The notes: generated by a model from the letters alone, not told the origin. Positions 28,225-36,715 are shown, counted from the stretch's first letter. The stretch: 64,000 nt of DNA from Gemelliphila palaticanis (GCA_013415235.1 JACBYF010000003.1:99181-163180); one strand, 5' to 3'. Made by a program: numbers and translations.

Positions 28225-28845
28225 TTAATTATCTACTCTAACACTAAGTACATCTCCTGTTTTTGCATTGACAAATAAATCATAATCTAAAGAATTGGCT
28301 TCTAATTCTATTTTATAAATATAATTTTGCTCTATGTTAGTTGATGGTGTAGATTGATTATTTGAATCTACATTTGAATTGCTACTTGATAATTGATCTT
28401 GTTCATTTTGATTTTCTAAATTGTTATTTTTCTTTATATCATTAGTTGTATTTTGATTATTTTCTTGTAAAAAATCTAGTCCATTTCTTTGTTTATACCA
28501 TTTGTTGTTTTTATGATAAAATTCTTTATCATAAAATCCACTAACTAAATAAATTTCTTCAAAATATATATTTTTTAAATCTACACCTATAGTTTGACTT
28601 ACAATATTTTTTATTTCTTCTTCAGATTTTAAATCTATTTTTTCTTTTACAGCTTGATTTTTTAAAATTGTACTTTGAGCCTCTTTAGCTTTTAACTCTT
28701 GTTTATTTTCATAGTATTTATAAGCTAATGCTGCTCCTCCTCCAATTATACCCATTGATATAACTAAAGCTAATGATATTTTAATTATTTTCTTTATATT
28801 AATTCCTAATAATAATTTTTTTGTACTTTCTTTTAAATTGTTCAT
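28225..28845 (-). CDS. Membrane-anchored PepSY-domain protein
   Basis: One N-terminal membrane anchor (about residues 19-45, IIKISLALVISMGIIGGGAA) leaves an extracellular domain. The C-terminus YKIELEANSLDYDLFVNAKT plus GDVLSV is a PepSY signature, and EEEIKNIVSQTIGVDLKNIY (about 75-94) looks like a first, degenerate PepSY copy. A Ser/Asn/Gln-rich spacer (about 130-172) joins them. PepSY proteins often inhibit secreted proteases; the target here is unknown. Monocistronic, divergent from the GST gene. Confidence 0.8.
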   Translation of the reverse strand: MNNLKESTKKLLLGINIKKIIKISLALVISMGIIGGGAALAYKYYENKQELKAKEAQSTILKNQAVKEKIDLKSEEEIKNIVSQTIGVDLKNIYFEEIYLVSGFYDKEFYHKNNKWYKQRNGLDFLQENNQNTTNDIKKNNNLENQNEQDQLSSSNSNVDSNNQSTPSTNIEQNYIYKIELEANSLDYDLFVNAKTGDVLSVRVDN

Positions 28846-28997
28846 TTTTTAATTCTCCTTGTTCTTGTTATAAATAAAGTATATAACTGGAAAATGAATA
28901 TAAGATGAATATAAAATAAATTTCGAATTGAAATCATTTTCATTTTTAAATATATTGATATATAATTATAATATATTTAAAATTAGGAGGATTTAAA

Positions 28998-29609
28998 ATG
29001 AAATTATATTATGCACCAGGTACTTGTGCTTTAGCTTGTTGGATAGCTTTAGAATGGACAAAAGCAGAGTATGAAGTAGAGAAAGTTGATTATAAATCAG
29101 AAGAATACAAAAAAATAAACCCTCTTGCTTCTGTTCCAGCAATAGAAATAGGATTAGATCGTCCTATGACTCAAGCAGGAGCAATATTACAATATATAGC
29201 TGAAAAATATCCAGAAGCTAACTTAGGTAGCGAAGGAACATTAGAAGAAAAATTAGAATTTAACGAAACTATGGCATTCCTTACAGGAGATTTCCACCCT
29301 GCTTTCTGGCCAGTGTTTGCTCCTTTTAGATATACTACATCAGAAGATGAAAAAGATTTAGAAAAAGCAAAAGAAGCGGCTTATGCTCGTGTAGATCGAG
29401 TTATGACTCACCTTGATAAATTAATCGGAGATACTAACCACGTTTATAAAAACAAAAAAACTGTAGCAGACCCTTATGCTTATGTTATGGCTCGTTGGTC
29501 TACATTCACTCCAAAATCATGGAAAGAATATCCAAATCTAGCTAGATTTATGGAGTCTATGAAAAACGATCCTTCTGTAGCTAAAGTTTTAGAAGAATCT
29601 AGAAAATAA
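28998..29609 (+). CDS. Glutathione S-transferase family protein
   Basis: A 203-aa GST-fold protein. The N-terminal thioredoxin-like domain has MKLYYAPGTCALACWIALEW (1-20), with a Cys at position 10 as in beta-class bacterial GSTs, and NPLASVPAIE (about 46-55) with the cis-Pro loop; MTQAGAILQYIAEKYPEANL (about 61-80) provides the Ser/Ala-Gly position of glutathione binding. The C-terminal half is all helical. GSTs of this type are common in proteobacteria and scarce in low-GC Gram-positives. AGGAGG lies eight bases upstream. Function, for example in thiol stress, is inferred. Confidence 0.88.
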   Translation: MKLYYAPGTCALACWIALEWTKAEYEVEKVDYKSEEYKKINPLASVPAIEIGLDRPMTQAGAILQYIAEKYPEANLGSEGTLEEKLEFNETMAFLTGDFHPAFWPVFAPFRYTTSEDEKDLEKAKEAAYARVDRVMTHLDKLIGDTNHVYKNKKTVADPYAYVMARWSTFTPKSWKEYPNLARFMESMKNDPSVAKVLEESRK

Positions 29610-29616
29610 TTTAAAC

Positions 29617-29661
29617 AAAAAATACTAATAAAAATTTATACATTTTTATTAGTATTTTTTC
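29617..29661. terminator. Bidirectional terminator, GST / HD-domain gene
   Basis: AAAAAATACTAATAAAAAT pairs with the matching ATTTTTATTAGTATTTTTT arm around a short loop, between convergent genes. Confidence 0.88.
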
Positions 29662-29683
29662 TATGTAAATTTTTTTATTATAA

Positions 29684-30910
29684 TCAATATTTAATTTTAG
29701 GATAAAATATTGTTCCTTCCTTTTTCACTTCTCCTTTTGTTATCGCACTAACGATGTTACTAGCTTTTTCTAATTCTAGTAGGTCACCATTTTTCTTTTC
29801 TATAAGTATGTTTTGCCCAGAAAATGGCGTATAAGCACTTTTTTCTATATTTTCTACTCTTAAATAATAGTTGGTATCTAGATTATTTTCTTGTAATAGT
29901 TTTGATATTTCTAAAAATTTTTCTTCTGTGTAATCAACATATTCAAATAGTTCCCTATTCAAAAATCTTCTAGCTAAATCTTTTGCTATTTCATCATCTT
30001 TTTCTTGGATTACATTGCAATAATATTGAATTGTGCTTTCATCCAATCTAAAGTATTCATCTTCTGTAACTTCTTCTTTTGATAAGAAGGGTACTATTGC
30101 CGGTAAATCAAGAAAATATTTTTTATCTTCTATGTATATGTCTTTTAATCTTTTGAATAATTGAATAAATAAAGCCTCATAACTTCTTGCTACAGGATGG
30201 AAATATACTTGCCAATACATTTGGTACCTAGCCATTATGTAGTCTTCAACGCTATGAATACCTGTTTCTTTTGTTACTATATATTTTTTACCGTCGTTGT
30301 GCTCACGGACTCTAAGTGTTCTAAGTATTCTTTCTATATCAAACTGACCGTAACTAGTTGCTGAAAAGTAGGAATCTCTAAGCAGGTAATCCATTCTATC
30401 TGCATCTAGTTGTGCCGATACTATTTGGTTTAATATGTCATTTTTATGTTTGTGCTGAATAATATCTACTACATCAGAAGCTAGTTTTTGAGAAAATTTA
30501 TTAAGAACTTTATTTATTTCTGTATTACCCAAAATAATTTTTGCAGTATAGTCTTCATGGCTATGTCTAGTTATTTCTTCAAATGCGTGAGAAAATGGTC
30601 CATGCCCGATATCGTGCAGTAAACCTGCTAACATAACTGCTATTTTGTCGTATTCGCTAACTTCATACTGTAGGGATTTTACTTCGTTAACCATTCTTCT
30701 AACTATTTCGTAAACTCCTAATGAGTGTGTAAATCTTGAATGTTCTGCACTAGGATAAACTTGAAAATCTCCACCAAGCTGGCGTATTCTTCGTAGTCTT
30801 TGAAATTCTTTACTTCCTATTGCATCCCATATAATTTTATATTCTATGTTTATGTAGCCGTGTATTGGATCTCTTATTACTTTTCTTTCTTCTAATTTTT
30901 TAAACTCCAT
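29684..30910 (-). CDS. HD-domain phosphohydrolase (YwfO-like, dNTPase-type)
   Basis: Family related to dGTP triphosphohydrolases. RDPIHGYINIEYKIIWDAIG at the N-terminus and the HD motif GLLHDIGHGPFSHAFEE (about 96-112) with the upstream His in AEHSRFTHSLGVYEI supply the metal ligands. DADRMDYLLRDSYFSATSYG (about 189-208) is also conserved. Length 408 aa is close to Bacillus YwfO (433). It probably hydrolyses dNTPs or related nucleotides. Single-gene unit. Confidence 0.9.
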   Translation of the reverse strand: MEFKKLEERKVIRDPIHGYINIEYKIIWDAIGSKEFQRLRRIRQLGGDFQVYPSAEHSRFTHSLGVYEIVRRMVNEVKSLQYEVSEYDKIAVMLAGLLHDIGHGPFSHAFEEITRHSHEDYTAKIILGNTEINKVLNKFSQKLASDVVDIIQHKHKNDILNQIVSAQLDADRMDYLLRDSYFSATSYGQFDIERILRTLRVREHNDGKKYIVTKETGIHSVEDYIMARYQMYWQVYFHPVARSYEALFIQLFKRLKDIYIEDKKYFLDLPAIVPFLSKEEVTEDEYFRLDESTIQYYCNVIQEKDDEIAKDLARRFLNRELFEYVDYTEEKFLEISKLLQENNLDTNYYLRVENIEKSAYTPFSGQNILIEKKNGDLLELEKASNIVSAITKGEVKKEGTIFYPKIKY

Positions 30911-31164
30911 AATAACCTCCGATATAAGTAGTTATACTTTTATTATACCTTGTTATTAAAGTGTTTTCAATATTGACTTGTAGGTGATTTTGTTGTATTT
31001 TTTTAGATTTTTTCAATATTATTACTTGCAGAAATTTTCTTATAAATTTATTACTTAAAATATGTTTATTTTTCTAATAATCAATAACAAAATACTAACT
31101 TAAACAAAAAATTCCTTAATCTGTATTCACAAATTAAAGAATTTTATTTAACTTATTATTTGTA
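30911..31164. other. Intergenic stretch upstream of the HD gene
   Basis: No gene seen. Contains the minus-strand promoter region of the HD-domain gene (close to 30911-30960) and AT-rich sequence leading into the toxin-antitoxin locus. Confidence 0.4.
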
Positions 31165-31192
31165 TTGATTTTGTTTTATTAACGTTTATAAT
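31165..31192 (+). promoter_or_regulatory. Promoter of the type I toxin mRNA
   Basis: TTGATT (31165-31170) and TATAAT (31187-31192) with a 16-base spacer, about 125 bases before the toxin start, giving a long structured leader. Confidence 0.55.
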
Positions 31193-31237
31193 ATAATTTC
31201 TATCATAAAGAAGTTTGTTATTATTTTTAATAACACT

Positions 31238-31250
31238 AAAGATGGTGGCT
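31238..31250 (+). promoter_or_regulatory. 5' leader segment complementary to the toxin mRNA 3' end
   Basis: AAAGATGGTGGCT here pairs, with one G-T wobble, with AGCCACCGTCTTT at 31472-31484. Such 5'-3' long-range pairing blocks translation of full-length mRNA in several type I toxins. Confidence 0.65.
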
Positions 31251-31315
31251 ACTACACTTATTAGTAGGTAGTGCTTAGACCCTAAGTACTAAAATCTATG
31301 AAAGGAGTAGCATTA

Positions 31316-31417
31316 ATGACGGCGTTTGAAACTATCCAAACTATTTTGCAATTTGGTATTTTTACCGTTGCACTTATAGGGTTAGTTGTAAACCTGTTTA
31401 AAAACAATAAAAAATAA
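31316..31417 (+). CDS. Holin-like type I toxin (33 aa)
   Basis: A tiny membrane peptide beginning MTAFETIQTILQFGIFTVAL, with a single hydrophobic helix (about residues 8-28) and a basic tail (LFKNNKK). This is the pattern of the putative holin-like toxin family (TxpA/BsrG-like peptides). AAAGGAG lies eight bases before the ATG. Leader, antisense promoter and terminators (separate entries) form a complete type I toxin-antitoxin locus. Overexpression would be expected to disturb the membrane. Confidence 0.82.
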   Translation: MTAFETIQTILQFGIFTVALIGLVVNLFKNNKK

Positions 31418-31501
31418 CCGTCTTTAGTCTTTGGCAGGATTATAACGGTTAATTTTTAACAATATAATTTGAGCCACCGTCTTTAAAACGGCTCTCTATT
31501 T
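31405..31501 (-). ncRNA. Antisense RNA antitoxin (about 95 nt)
   Basis: A minus-strand promoter TTGCAA (31536-31531) with TAAAAT (31513-31508) and exactly 17 bases between predicts a start near 31501. Transcription would run through the toxin mRNA 3' region and end at AACCGT...ACGGTT followed by ATTTTTTATT (about 31447-31405). The RNA is fully complementary to the last codons and 3' UTR of the toxin mRNA, the TxpA/RatA arrangement. Confidence 0.7.
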
Positions 31502-31510
31502 ATTTTTATT
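31471..31510 (+). terminator. Terminator of the toxin mRNA
   Basis: GAGC(CAC)CGT pairs with ACGGCTC around CTTTAAA and runs into a T-rich tract. Confidence 0.6.
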
Positions 31511-31536
31511 TTATCATTGATTTTTCTTTTTTGCAA
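31508..31536 (-). promoter_or_regulatory. Antitoxin RNA promoter
   Basis: Minus-strand -35 TTGCAA and -10 TAAAAT with a 17-base spacer; placed just beyond the toxin terminator. Confidence 0.65.
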
Positions 31537-31599
31537 ATATTAATATTATAAAATATTTTAATAATACTAAAAAAAATTATTCAAAAAACTAATTATAAA

Positions 31600-31634
31600 A
31601 CTCCCTCTTTACTATTTTTTTTAATAAAGAGGGA
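31600..31634 (-). terminator. Terminator of the gdh / alcohol dehydrogenase unit
   Basis: CCCTCTTTA pairs with TAAAGAGGG around about 12 bases; the minus strand continues AGTTTTATAA. Confidence 0.8.
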
Positions 31635-31685
31635 AAATTTTAGCTCATAAAAATAATTTATTTACATATATAATTATATAACTTT

Positions 31686-32942
31686 TTACAATCTTCCTTT
31701 TAGTTTCATGTTATGCACAACTTTTTTTATAGAGTAAACGTAAGCCGCTTCCCTAAATGATATTTTAAAGTTTTCTTTTTCTGCCCATATTTCTTTGAAA
31801 GATTTATCCATTATGAAATCTTGTTTGTTTACAACTTCTTCTTCGGTCCAATAGAATCCTTGTAAGTTTTGTACCCATTCAAAGTAAGAAACTGTTACTC
31901 CACCACTATTAGCAAGTATGTCAGGAATTACTAATATTCCTTTTTCTTCTAACACCTTATCTCCTGCTAACGTAACAGGTCCATTCGCTCCTTCTGATAT
32001 TATTTTTGCTTTTATTAGATTTGCTTCTTTTTCATCTATAGAGTTTTCTAACGCACAAGGACAAAGTACTTCTACATCTAACGCCCAAAACTCTTCTAAA
32101 GACAGTCTTTTTGTATTTGGCAAAGTATGAAACCTAATTTTATTGTTTTTACATTCTTGTAGTTCTTCATAGCTTAAACCACTTTCTCTATAAACTGCAT
32201 ATTGAACTCCGTCATCATCACGCTCTGTTACTGCTACGACAGGTATCCCATACTCTATTAATGTTTTTACTGCATAACTTCCTACATTTCCAAAACCTTG
32301 TACGGCTGCTTTAGAATCACTTTCTTTTATTCCTAATTTTTCTAATGCTAATCTTGCACTATAGGCTACACCGTGCCCTGTTGCTGCTGTTCTTCCAAGT
32401 GAGCCTCCTAATTCTATTGGCTTACCTGTGAATGTTCCGATACCGTGTTCTCCAGATAATATATTGTACTCATCTATCATCCAAGACATTATTTTTCCGT
32501 TTGTATTTACGTCGGGTGCTGGAATGTCTTGCTTTTCTCCTATATATTTATATATCCCTCTAACAAAACCTCTAGATAAGTTTTCTAGCTCTGTTTGTGA
32601 AAGTTCGGCAGGATCTACTATAACTCCACCTTTACCTCCTCCATAAGGTAGGTTGGCTACTGCACATTTAAAAGTCATCCATATAGATAATGCTTTTACT
32701 TCATCACGACTAACTAAAGGATGAAATCTTAATCCACCTTTTGTTGGACCAATAGCATCGTTATGTTGCGAACGAAAAGCTGTAAAGTATTTTACTTTCC
32801 CATTATCCATTTTAACCGGTATATTTAACTCAAAAAATCTTTGTGGCTCTTTTAAAGAATCGTAAACTTCTTCTTCATAACCTAAAATGTTACATGCTTT
32901 TTTTATTTGTTCTCTTGCATTAGTTAATGGATTGTTGTTCAT
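31686..32942 (-). CDS. gdhA: Glutamate dehydrogenase (RocG/GudB type)
   Basis: Interconverts glutamate and 2-oxoglutarate with NAD(P). FFELNIPVKMDNGKVKYF, GPTKGGLRFHP with the catalytic-site Lys, LPYGGGKGGVIVDP with the substrate Lys, and VQGFGNVGSYAVKTL as the Rossmann loop are all intact. 418 aa is the hexameric short form, as in Bacillus RocG/GudB, more often NAD-dependent and catabolic. It lies 12 bp after the alcohol dehydrogenase gene, so they are probably cotranscribed. Confidence 0.95.
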   Translation of the reverse strand: MNNNPLTNAREQIKKACNILGYEEEVYDSLKEPQRFFELNIPVKMDNGKVKYFTAFRSQHNDAIGPTKGGLRFHPLVSRDEVKALSIWMTFKCAVANLPYGGGKGGVIVDPAELSQTELENLSRGFVRGIYKYIGEKQDIPAPDVNTNGKIMSWMIDEYNILSGEHGIGTFTGKPIELGGSLGRTAATGHGVAYSARLALEKLGIKESDSKAAVQGFGNVGSYAVKTLIEYGIPVVAVTERDDDGVQYAVYRESGLSYEELQECKNNKIRFHTLPNTKRLSLEEFWALDVEVLCPCALENSIDEKEANLIKAKIISEGANGPVTLAGDKVLEEKGILVIPDILANSGGVTVSYFEWVQNLQGFYWTEEEVVNKQDFIMDKSFKEIWAEKENFKISFREAAYVYSIKKVVHNMKLKGRL

Positions 32943-32954
32943 TTTTTTCTCCTT

Positions 32955-34106
32955 TTATAAACTCATTTCGTATATTTTAGCTGCATCTTCTTTTGTTAAA
33001 GGTTGCATATTTCCTATTTGTCTTGCTATCGAGTTAACTATTGTCGGTATATCCTCTTTATTTATATTTCTTTCACTTAGTTTAGTTGGTGCTCCAATTT
33101 GTTGCCAAAATTGTTGTAGTTTATTTATTCCTTCAAGAGCTATTTCTTCATCTGTTTTGTTTGAAGTTTCTACATCAAATACATTTATAGCAAATTTTTT
33201 AAATTTAGCTACATGATTTGGCATTACAAATTTCATCCAATTAGGCATTACCATCGCTAAGCCTTCTGCATGAGCTATATCAAATACTGCACTAACTGCA
33301 TGCTCAAGACCGTGACTTGCCCAATCTCCATTGAATCCCCATCTTAATTGTCCGTTTAATGCTATTGTTCCTGCCATCATTATTATTGATCTAGCTTCAT
33401 AATCTTTAGGATTTTCTAAACATTTTGGTCCATAAATCATTATTTGTTTTAGGACACCTTCCATCATAGCGTCATGCAAATCACTATTTTCAACTTCGTT
33501 AAAGTACTGTTCACAAATGTGACTCATCATATCTACAATACCGTTTACTGTCTGATTTCTAGGTAGTGTAAATGTTAATGTAGGATCTAATATAGAAAAT
33601 TGTGGATAAACTAGCGGACTACCCCAACCTAATTTTTGTTTAGTTTCTAAATTTGTTATTACACTTCCTGCATTCATTTCTGAAGCTGTAGCTGATAATG
33701 TCAAAACTGTTCCGAATGGTGTCGCTTCTTTAGGAACATGTTTTCCTATTACTATATCCCAAGCATCTCCGTCATATTTTGAAGCTGCTGATATTAGTTT
33801 TGTACAATCTATTACAGATCCTCCACCTACTGCCAAAATAAAGTCTATATTTTTTTCTTTTACTAGATTTGCCCCTTTTTGAGCAGTCGTTACTCTAGGA
33901 TTAGGCTCTACACCTTCTAACTCATATACATTAAAATATTCTAATTCTTCTAAAATACTACAATAAAGACCTGTTTTTTTTATACTTCCTCCACCATATA
34001 CTAAAAGTACATTTTTCCCATAGGGCTTTATTTGTTCAAATAGTTTTGTAATTTGGTTTTTACCAAAAATTATTTTAGTTGGATTTTTGTACATAAAGTT
34101 TTGCAT
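32955..34106 (-). CDS. Iron-containing alcohol dehydrogenase (butanol dehydrogenase-like)
   Basis: A group III Fe-dependent dehydrogenase of the YqhD/BDH type. GGGSIKKTGLY and VGGGSVIDCTKLI form the nucleotide-binding region; the metal ligands are Asp in NGIVDMMSHICEQYF with its His, and the His residues in HGLEHAVSAVFDIAHAEGLA. Start at 34106 (MQNFMYKN) with GGAGG five bases upstream; an in-frame TTG at 34118 overlaps that SD and is rejected. Likely NAD(P)H-dependent reduction of aldehydes. Confidence 0.92.
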   Translation of the reverse strand: MQNFMYKNPTKIIFGKNQITKLFEQIKPYGKNVLLVYGGGSIKKTGLYCSILEELEYFNVYELEGVEPNPRVTTAQKGANLVKEKNIDFILAVGGGSVIDCTKLISAASKYDGDAWDIVIGKHVPKEATPFGTVLTLSATASEMNAGSVITNLETKQKLGWGSPLVYPQFSILDPTLTFTLPRNQTVNGIVDMMSHICEQYFNEVENSDLHDAMMEGVLKQIMIYGPKCLENPKDYEARSIIMMAGTIALNGQLRWGFNGDWASHGLEHAVSAVFDIAHAEGLAMVMPNWMKFVMPNHVAKFKKFAINVFDVETSNKTDEEIALEGINKLQQFWQQIGAPTKLSERNINKEDIPTIVNSIARQIGNMQPLTKEDAAKIYEMSL

Positions 34107-34241
34107 AAATACCTCCAAAGTTTTATTTTATTTTATTCTTTATTATATTATAAATTAAATTGAAGTTTTTTTAAATCAAATTATTATATTATTTTTAATT
34201 TATATGCTATACTTACCCAATAATTTTAGGAGGATTTGAAA

Positions 34242-34433
34242 ATGGATTTTAAAAATTTAGCGAGCGGTTTATTAAATAAAGCAGAAGAAGCTGTAGGAGA
34301 AAATGTATCTGAATTAGTAGAACAAGCAAAAGAAAAAGCTTCTTCAGTTGTTTCTAGTGAGCAAGTTGACGAAGTTGTTAACAATGTTAAAGATAAAGTT
34401 TCTGATACAATAGGTTCTTTATTTAACAAATAA
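34242..34433 (+). CDS. Small amphipathic helical protein (63 aa)
   Basis: MDFKNLASGLLNKAEEAVGE and the rest form one continuous charged amphipathic helix with alternating Ala/Val and Lys/Glu, in the style of LEA-like or CsbD-like stress proteins, though I cannot assign it to either. AGGAGG eight bases before ATG 34242 is a strong start. Monocistronic. Confidence 0.75.
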   Translation: MDFKNLASGLLNKAEEAVGENVSELVEQAKEKASSVVSSEQVDEVVNNVKDKVSDTIGSLFNK

Positions 34434-34845
34434 TTTCTCGGGAAATTATTTTAGACATAGTAATAAATATATTTTTTTCTAAACATATCCTCAGTAGATT
34501 AGCTGATATTTATCTTGCCAAACTATAAAATAAGTGAATATGTTTTTTATTTTGAATTAATAAAAAACACCTTTGCTAAATGAATTAGTAAGGTGCTTTA
34601 TTTTAAAATATACAGTTTTAGTTTAAATGTTATTAACTTTCTTTTTTTCTCTTCTTTATTAGAATTAGCCTTTTTTTAGAAGAATAATCCATAAGGAATA
34701 CCTAATAATACTATTATTAAAGCTAAAGTTGGTAAAAAAGTTCTCAATAAAAATTTTCCATTTTTTCACTAATTAAAATAAATATATTTTGTATCTAACT
34801 TTTATATCCTAATAAATACCATTATTTATTTTAAACTGTATACTT
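34434..34845. other. Intergenic with gene remnant
   Basis: A hairpin near 34566-34597 (CACCTT...AAGGTG with T-run) looks like a minus-strand terminator. Upstream of it, at about 34676-34760, the minus strand encodes a short hydrophobic peptide (FLPTLALIIVLLGIPYGLFF) that appears to be the remains of a small membrane-protein gene whose ATG-linked frame is broken early. Confidence 0.4.
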
Positions 34846-35163
34846 CTATACCATAATGTTTAAATATGATATTATTCTCGTTCGATATTTAGATTTTATT
34901 TCTGATAAGAATTTGAATAGTTCGTTATAACCTTCTGGAAATTTTAGCTTATTGGCTGTTAGTCTGTTAGCCTCTACTACTAAACTATCTTCAAATGTAT
35001 TTACTATATATCTTATGTCTTCTTTTGGTTTTAGTTTGTTTATCTCGCTACCTGCGTATATCAAACTTTCCAAAAATTCTTCTGATAGATTTTCTCTATC
35101 GCTATAAACCTTACTCAGCAAGTCTAAAAACTGATTTTTTTCTACCTCTATTTGTTGTTTCAT
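34846..35163 (-). CDS. Immunity-like helical protein, copy 3
   Basis: 105 aa, all-helical, no signal peptide. It shares with its two upstream neighbours FLDLLSKVYSDRENLSEEF (12-30) and EANRLTANKLKFPEGYNELF (about 68-87). The size, helical make-up and the C-terminal pattern (a short helix, then KLKFPEGYNELFKFL) are reminiscent of enterocin A/pediocin-type bacteriocin immunity proteins. This is a fold-level guess without a database match. TAGGAGAGG precedes the ATG. Last of a three-gene tandem. Confidence 0.7.
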   Translation of the reverse strand: MKQQIEVEKNQFLDLLSKVYSDRENLSEEFLESLIYAGSEINKLKPKEDIRYIVNTFEDSLVVEANRLTANKLKFPEGYNELFKFLSEIKSKYRTRIISYLNIMV

Positions 35164-35202
35164 AAAATCCTCTCCTAATTAACAGTCATTTTAATAACAA
35201 TT

Positions 35203-35520
35203 TTAAAATGTTCCCATATAGCCCATTGAGGTATTTATAAATTTTGTTCTTTTTTCTGCTAAAAATTTGAACAATTCGTTATAGCCTTCTGGGAACTTTA
35301 GTTTATTTGCCGTTAGTCTATTAGCTTCAAATGCCAAATCATTAGAAAACTTAGCAGCAATAAATTTTATAGTATCGCCTTCTTTTAATTTATCCACCAA
35401 TGATGCTACATGTACTATTGTAGCTTTAAATTCTTCTGACAAGTTTTCTTTGTCATTATAAATTTTGCTAAGCAACTCTAAAAATTGTTTTTTCTCGTCT
35501 ATTAAATTCTTTTTAAACAT
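35203..35520 (-). CDS. Immunity-like helical protein, copy 2
   Basis: 105 aa paralogue of the flanking genes: QFLELLSKIYNDKENLSEEF at 12-31 and FEANRLTANKLKFPEGYNEL at about 67-86. The middle (IVHVASLVDKLKEGDTIKFI) diverges more than the ends, as expected if it sets specificity. AGGGGGATAAAGGT lies upstream of the ATG. The C-terminus (KRTKFINTSMGYMGTF) differs from both siblings. Confidence 0.7.
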   Translation of the reverse strand: MFKKNLIDEKKQFLELLSKIYNDKENLSEEFKATIVHVASLVDKLKEGDTIKFIAAKFSNDLAFEANRLTANKLKFPEGYNELFKFLAEKRTKFINTSMGYMGTF

Positions 35521-35574
35521 ACCTTTATCCCCCTAATAATAATTATTTATAAGTCTTGTAATACTTTTTATAAA

Positions 35575-35847
35575 TTAAACTCTCAATACAAACTTAAACA
35601 ATTCGTTGTATCCAATAGGAAATTTTATTTTATTTGCTGTTAGTCTATTAGCTTCTAATGCTAGGTGTTTTCGAAACCTGTACGCTATAGCATCTATGTC
35701 TTCATCAGGTTTTAATTTATTGATGGATTCTCCAACTACTAGTATAGTTTCTATAAAATCTTCTGATAGATTTTCTCTATTGCTGTAAACAACACTAAGT
35801 AAGTCTAAAAAATACTTTTTTTTCGCTTCTATATTAACGTGAAACAT
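35575..35847 (-). CDS. Immunity-like helical protein, copy 1 (short)
   Basis: 90 aa, first of the tandem in transcription order, with GGAGGTG just before the ATG. FLDLLSVVYSNRENLSEDF and LEANRLTANKIKFPIGYNEL are shared with copies 2 and 3. It ends soon after the shared motif (FKFVLRV), so it is about 15 residues shorter than its siblings. No bacteriocin precursor gene was found nearby. Confidence 0.7.
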   Translation of the reverse strand: MFHVNIEAKKKYFLDLLSVVYSNRENLSEDFIETILVVGESINKLKPDEDIDAIAYRFRKHLALEANRLTANKIKFPIGYNELFKFVLRV

Positions 35848-35950
35848 GTACTAACACCTCCGACAAAGAAAAAATGTAATCCCTTTTATTATATTTTATA
35901 TTATTTTCAAAATAAATTCAATTATTTTCTGAAAACTATCAACAAAATTA

Positions 35951-35986
35951 AAACCACCCTAATATAATTCTTATTAGAGTGGTTGA
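35951..35986 (-). terminator. Terminator of the thiamine-precursor operon
   Basis: AACCACTCTAATA pairs with TATTAGGGTGGTT with a seven-base loop; the minus strand then has TTTAATTTT. It lies just after the stop at 35993. Confidence 0.8.
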
Positions 35987-35992
35987 AGATTA

Positions 35993-36715
35993 TTATAGTT
36001 CTAATTTTTGTAGTATTTCTTTTTTATATTTTACTTTTTGGATATCAAAGTCTTGTTCTTTATTAACATCGATTTTTATTTCAGCCACTATTTCTCCCGG
36101 CTTATTTTTTAGTAGATATATTCTATCACTTAAAGTTATTGCTTCATCTATATCGTGCGTAATTAATAGTGTCGTAAGATTTAATTTTTTACTCATGCTT
36201 AGATACCATTTGTGAAGTTGCATTTTTGTTAGTGCATCTAATGCACTAAAGGCCTCATCTAATAAAAATAGTTCTTGATTAAACATTGAGGTTCTTATTA
36301 GCGATACTCTTTGACGCATTCCTCCACTAAGTTCTGTTGGATATTTGTCTTTATAATCTATTAAGCCAAATTCCTGTAGTTTTTGCTCAGCAATTGTTTT
36401 TGCTTCTTCTTTTTTTATTCCTCTTATTATTAGAGGCAGTATTATGTTATTCATTACTGTCTTATGTTCTAATAATAAGTCTTTTTGGAGCATATAACTA
36501 ACTTTTCCTTTAGTATCTAAACTATCGTTTATAGATATTGTTCCTGTTTGTATCGATATAATACCGGCTATAAGGTTAAATAGTGTTGATTTTCCTACGC
36601 CACTAGTTCCTATTATAGCTACTGTTTCACCTTTATTAACTGTGATATTAATATCTTTCAAGACTGGATTATCGTTGTATGAATAGCTTATGTTTTGTAT
36701 TCTTAGTAATGTCAT
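35993..36715 (-). CDS. thiZ: ABC transporter ATP-binding protein (ThiZ-like)
   Basis: ATPase for uptake of a thiamine precursor (HMP). Walker A GTSGVGKST (about 36-44), signature LSGGMRQRVS and Walker B LFLLDEAFSALD are complete. Its family (NitT/TauT-type) goes with the permease and NMT1-like binding protein next to it. The ATG overlaps the thiY stop. Under TPP riboswitch control. Confidence 0.9.
   Translation of the reverse strand: MTLLRIQNISYSYNDNPVLKDINITVNKGETVAIIGTSGVGKSTLFNLIAGIISIQTGTISINDSLDTKGKVSYMLQKDLLLEHKTVMNNIILPLIIRGIKKEEAKTIAEQKLQEFGLIDYKDKYPTELSGGMRQRVSLIRTSMFNQELFLLDEAFSALDALTKMQLHKWYLSMSKKLNLTTLLITHDIDEAITLSDRIYLLKNKPGEIVAEIKIDVNKEQDFDIQKVKYKKEILQKLEL

Noticed and set aside
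28926..28946. Possible Fur/PerR-like box upstream of the GST gene
   Set aside because: TGAAATCATTTTCA is only a loose palindrome and does not fit the 7-1-7 spacing.
34676..34747. A 23-codon TTG-start ORF on the minus strand encoding a hydrophobic peptide
   Set aside because: No clear ribosome site, and the nearby ATG leads into a frame that stops after five codons; more likely the remains of a broken gene.
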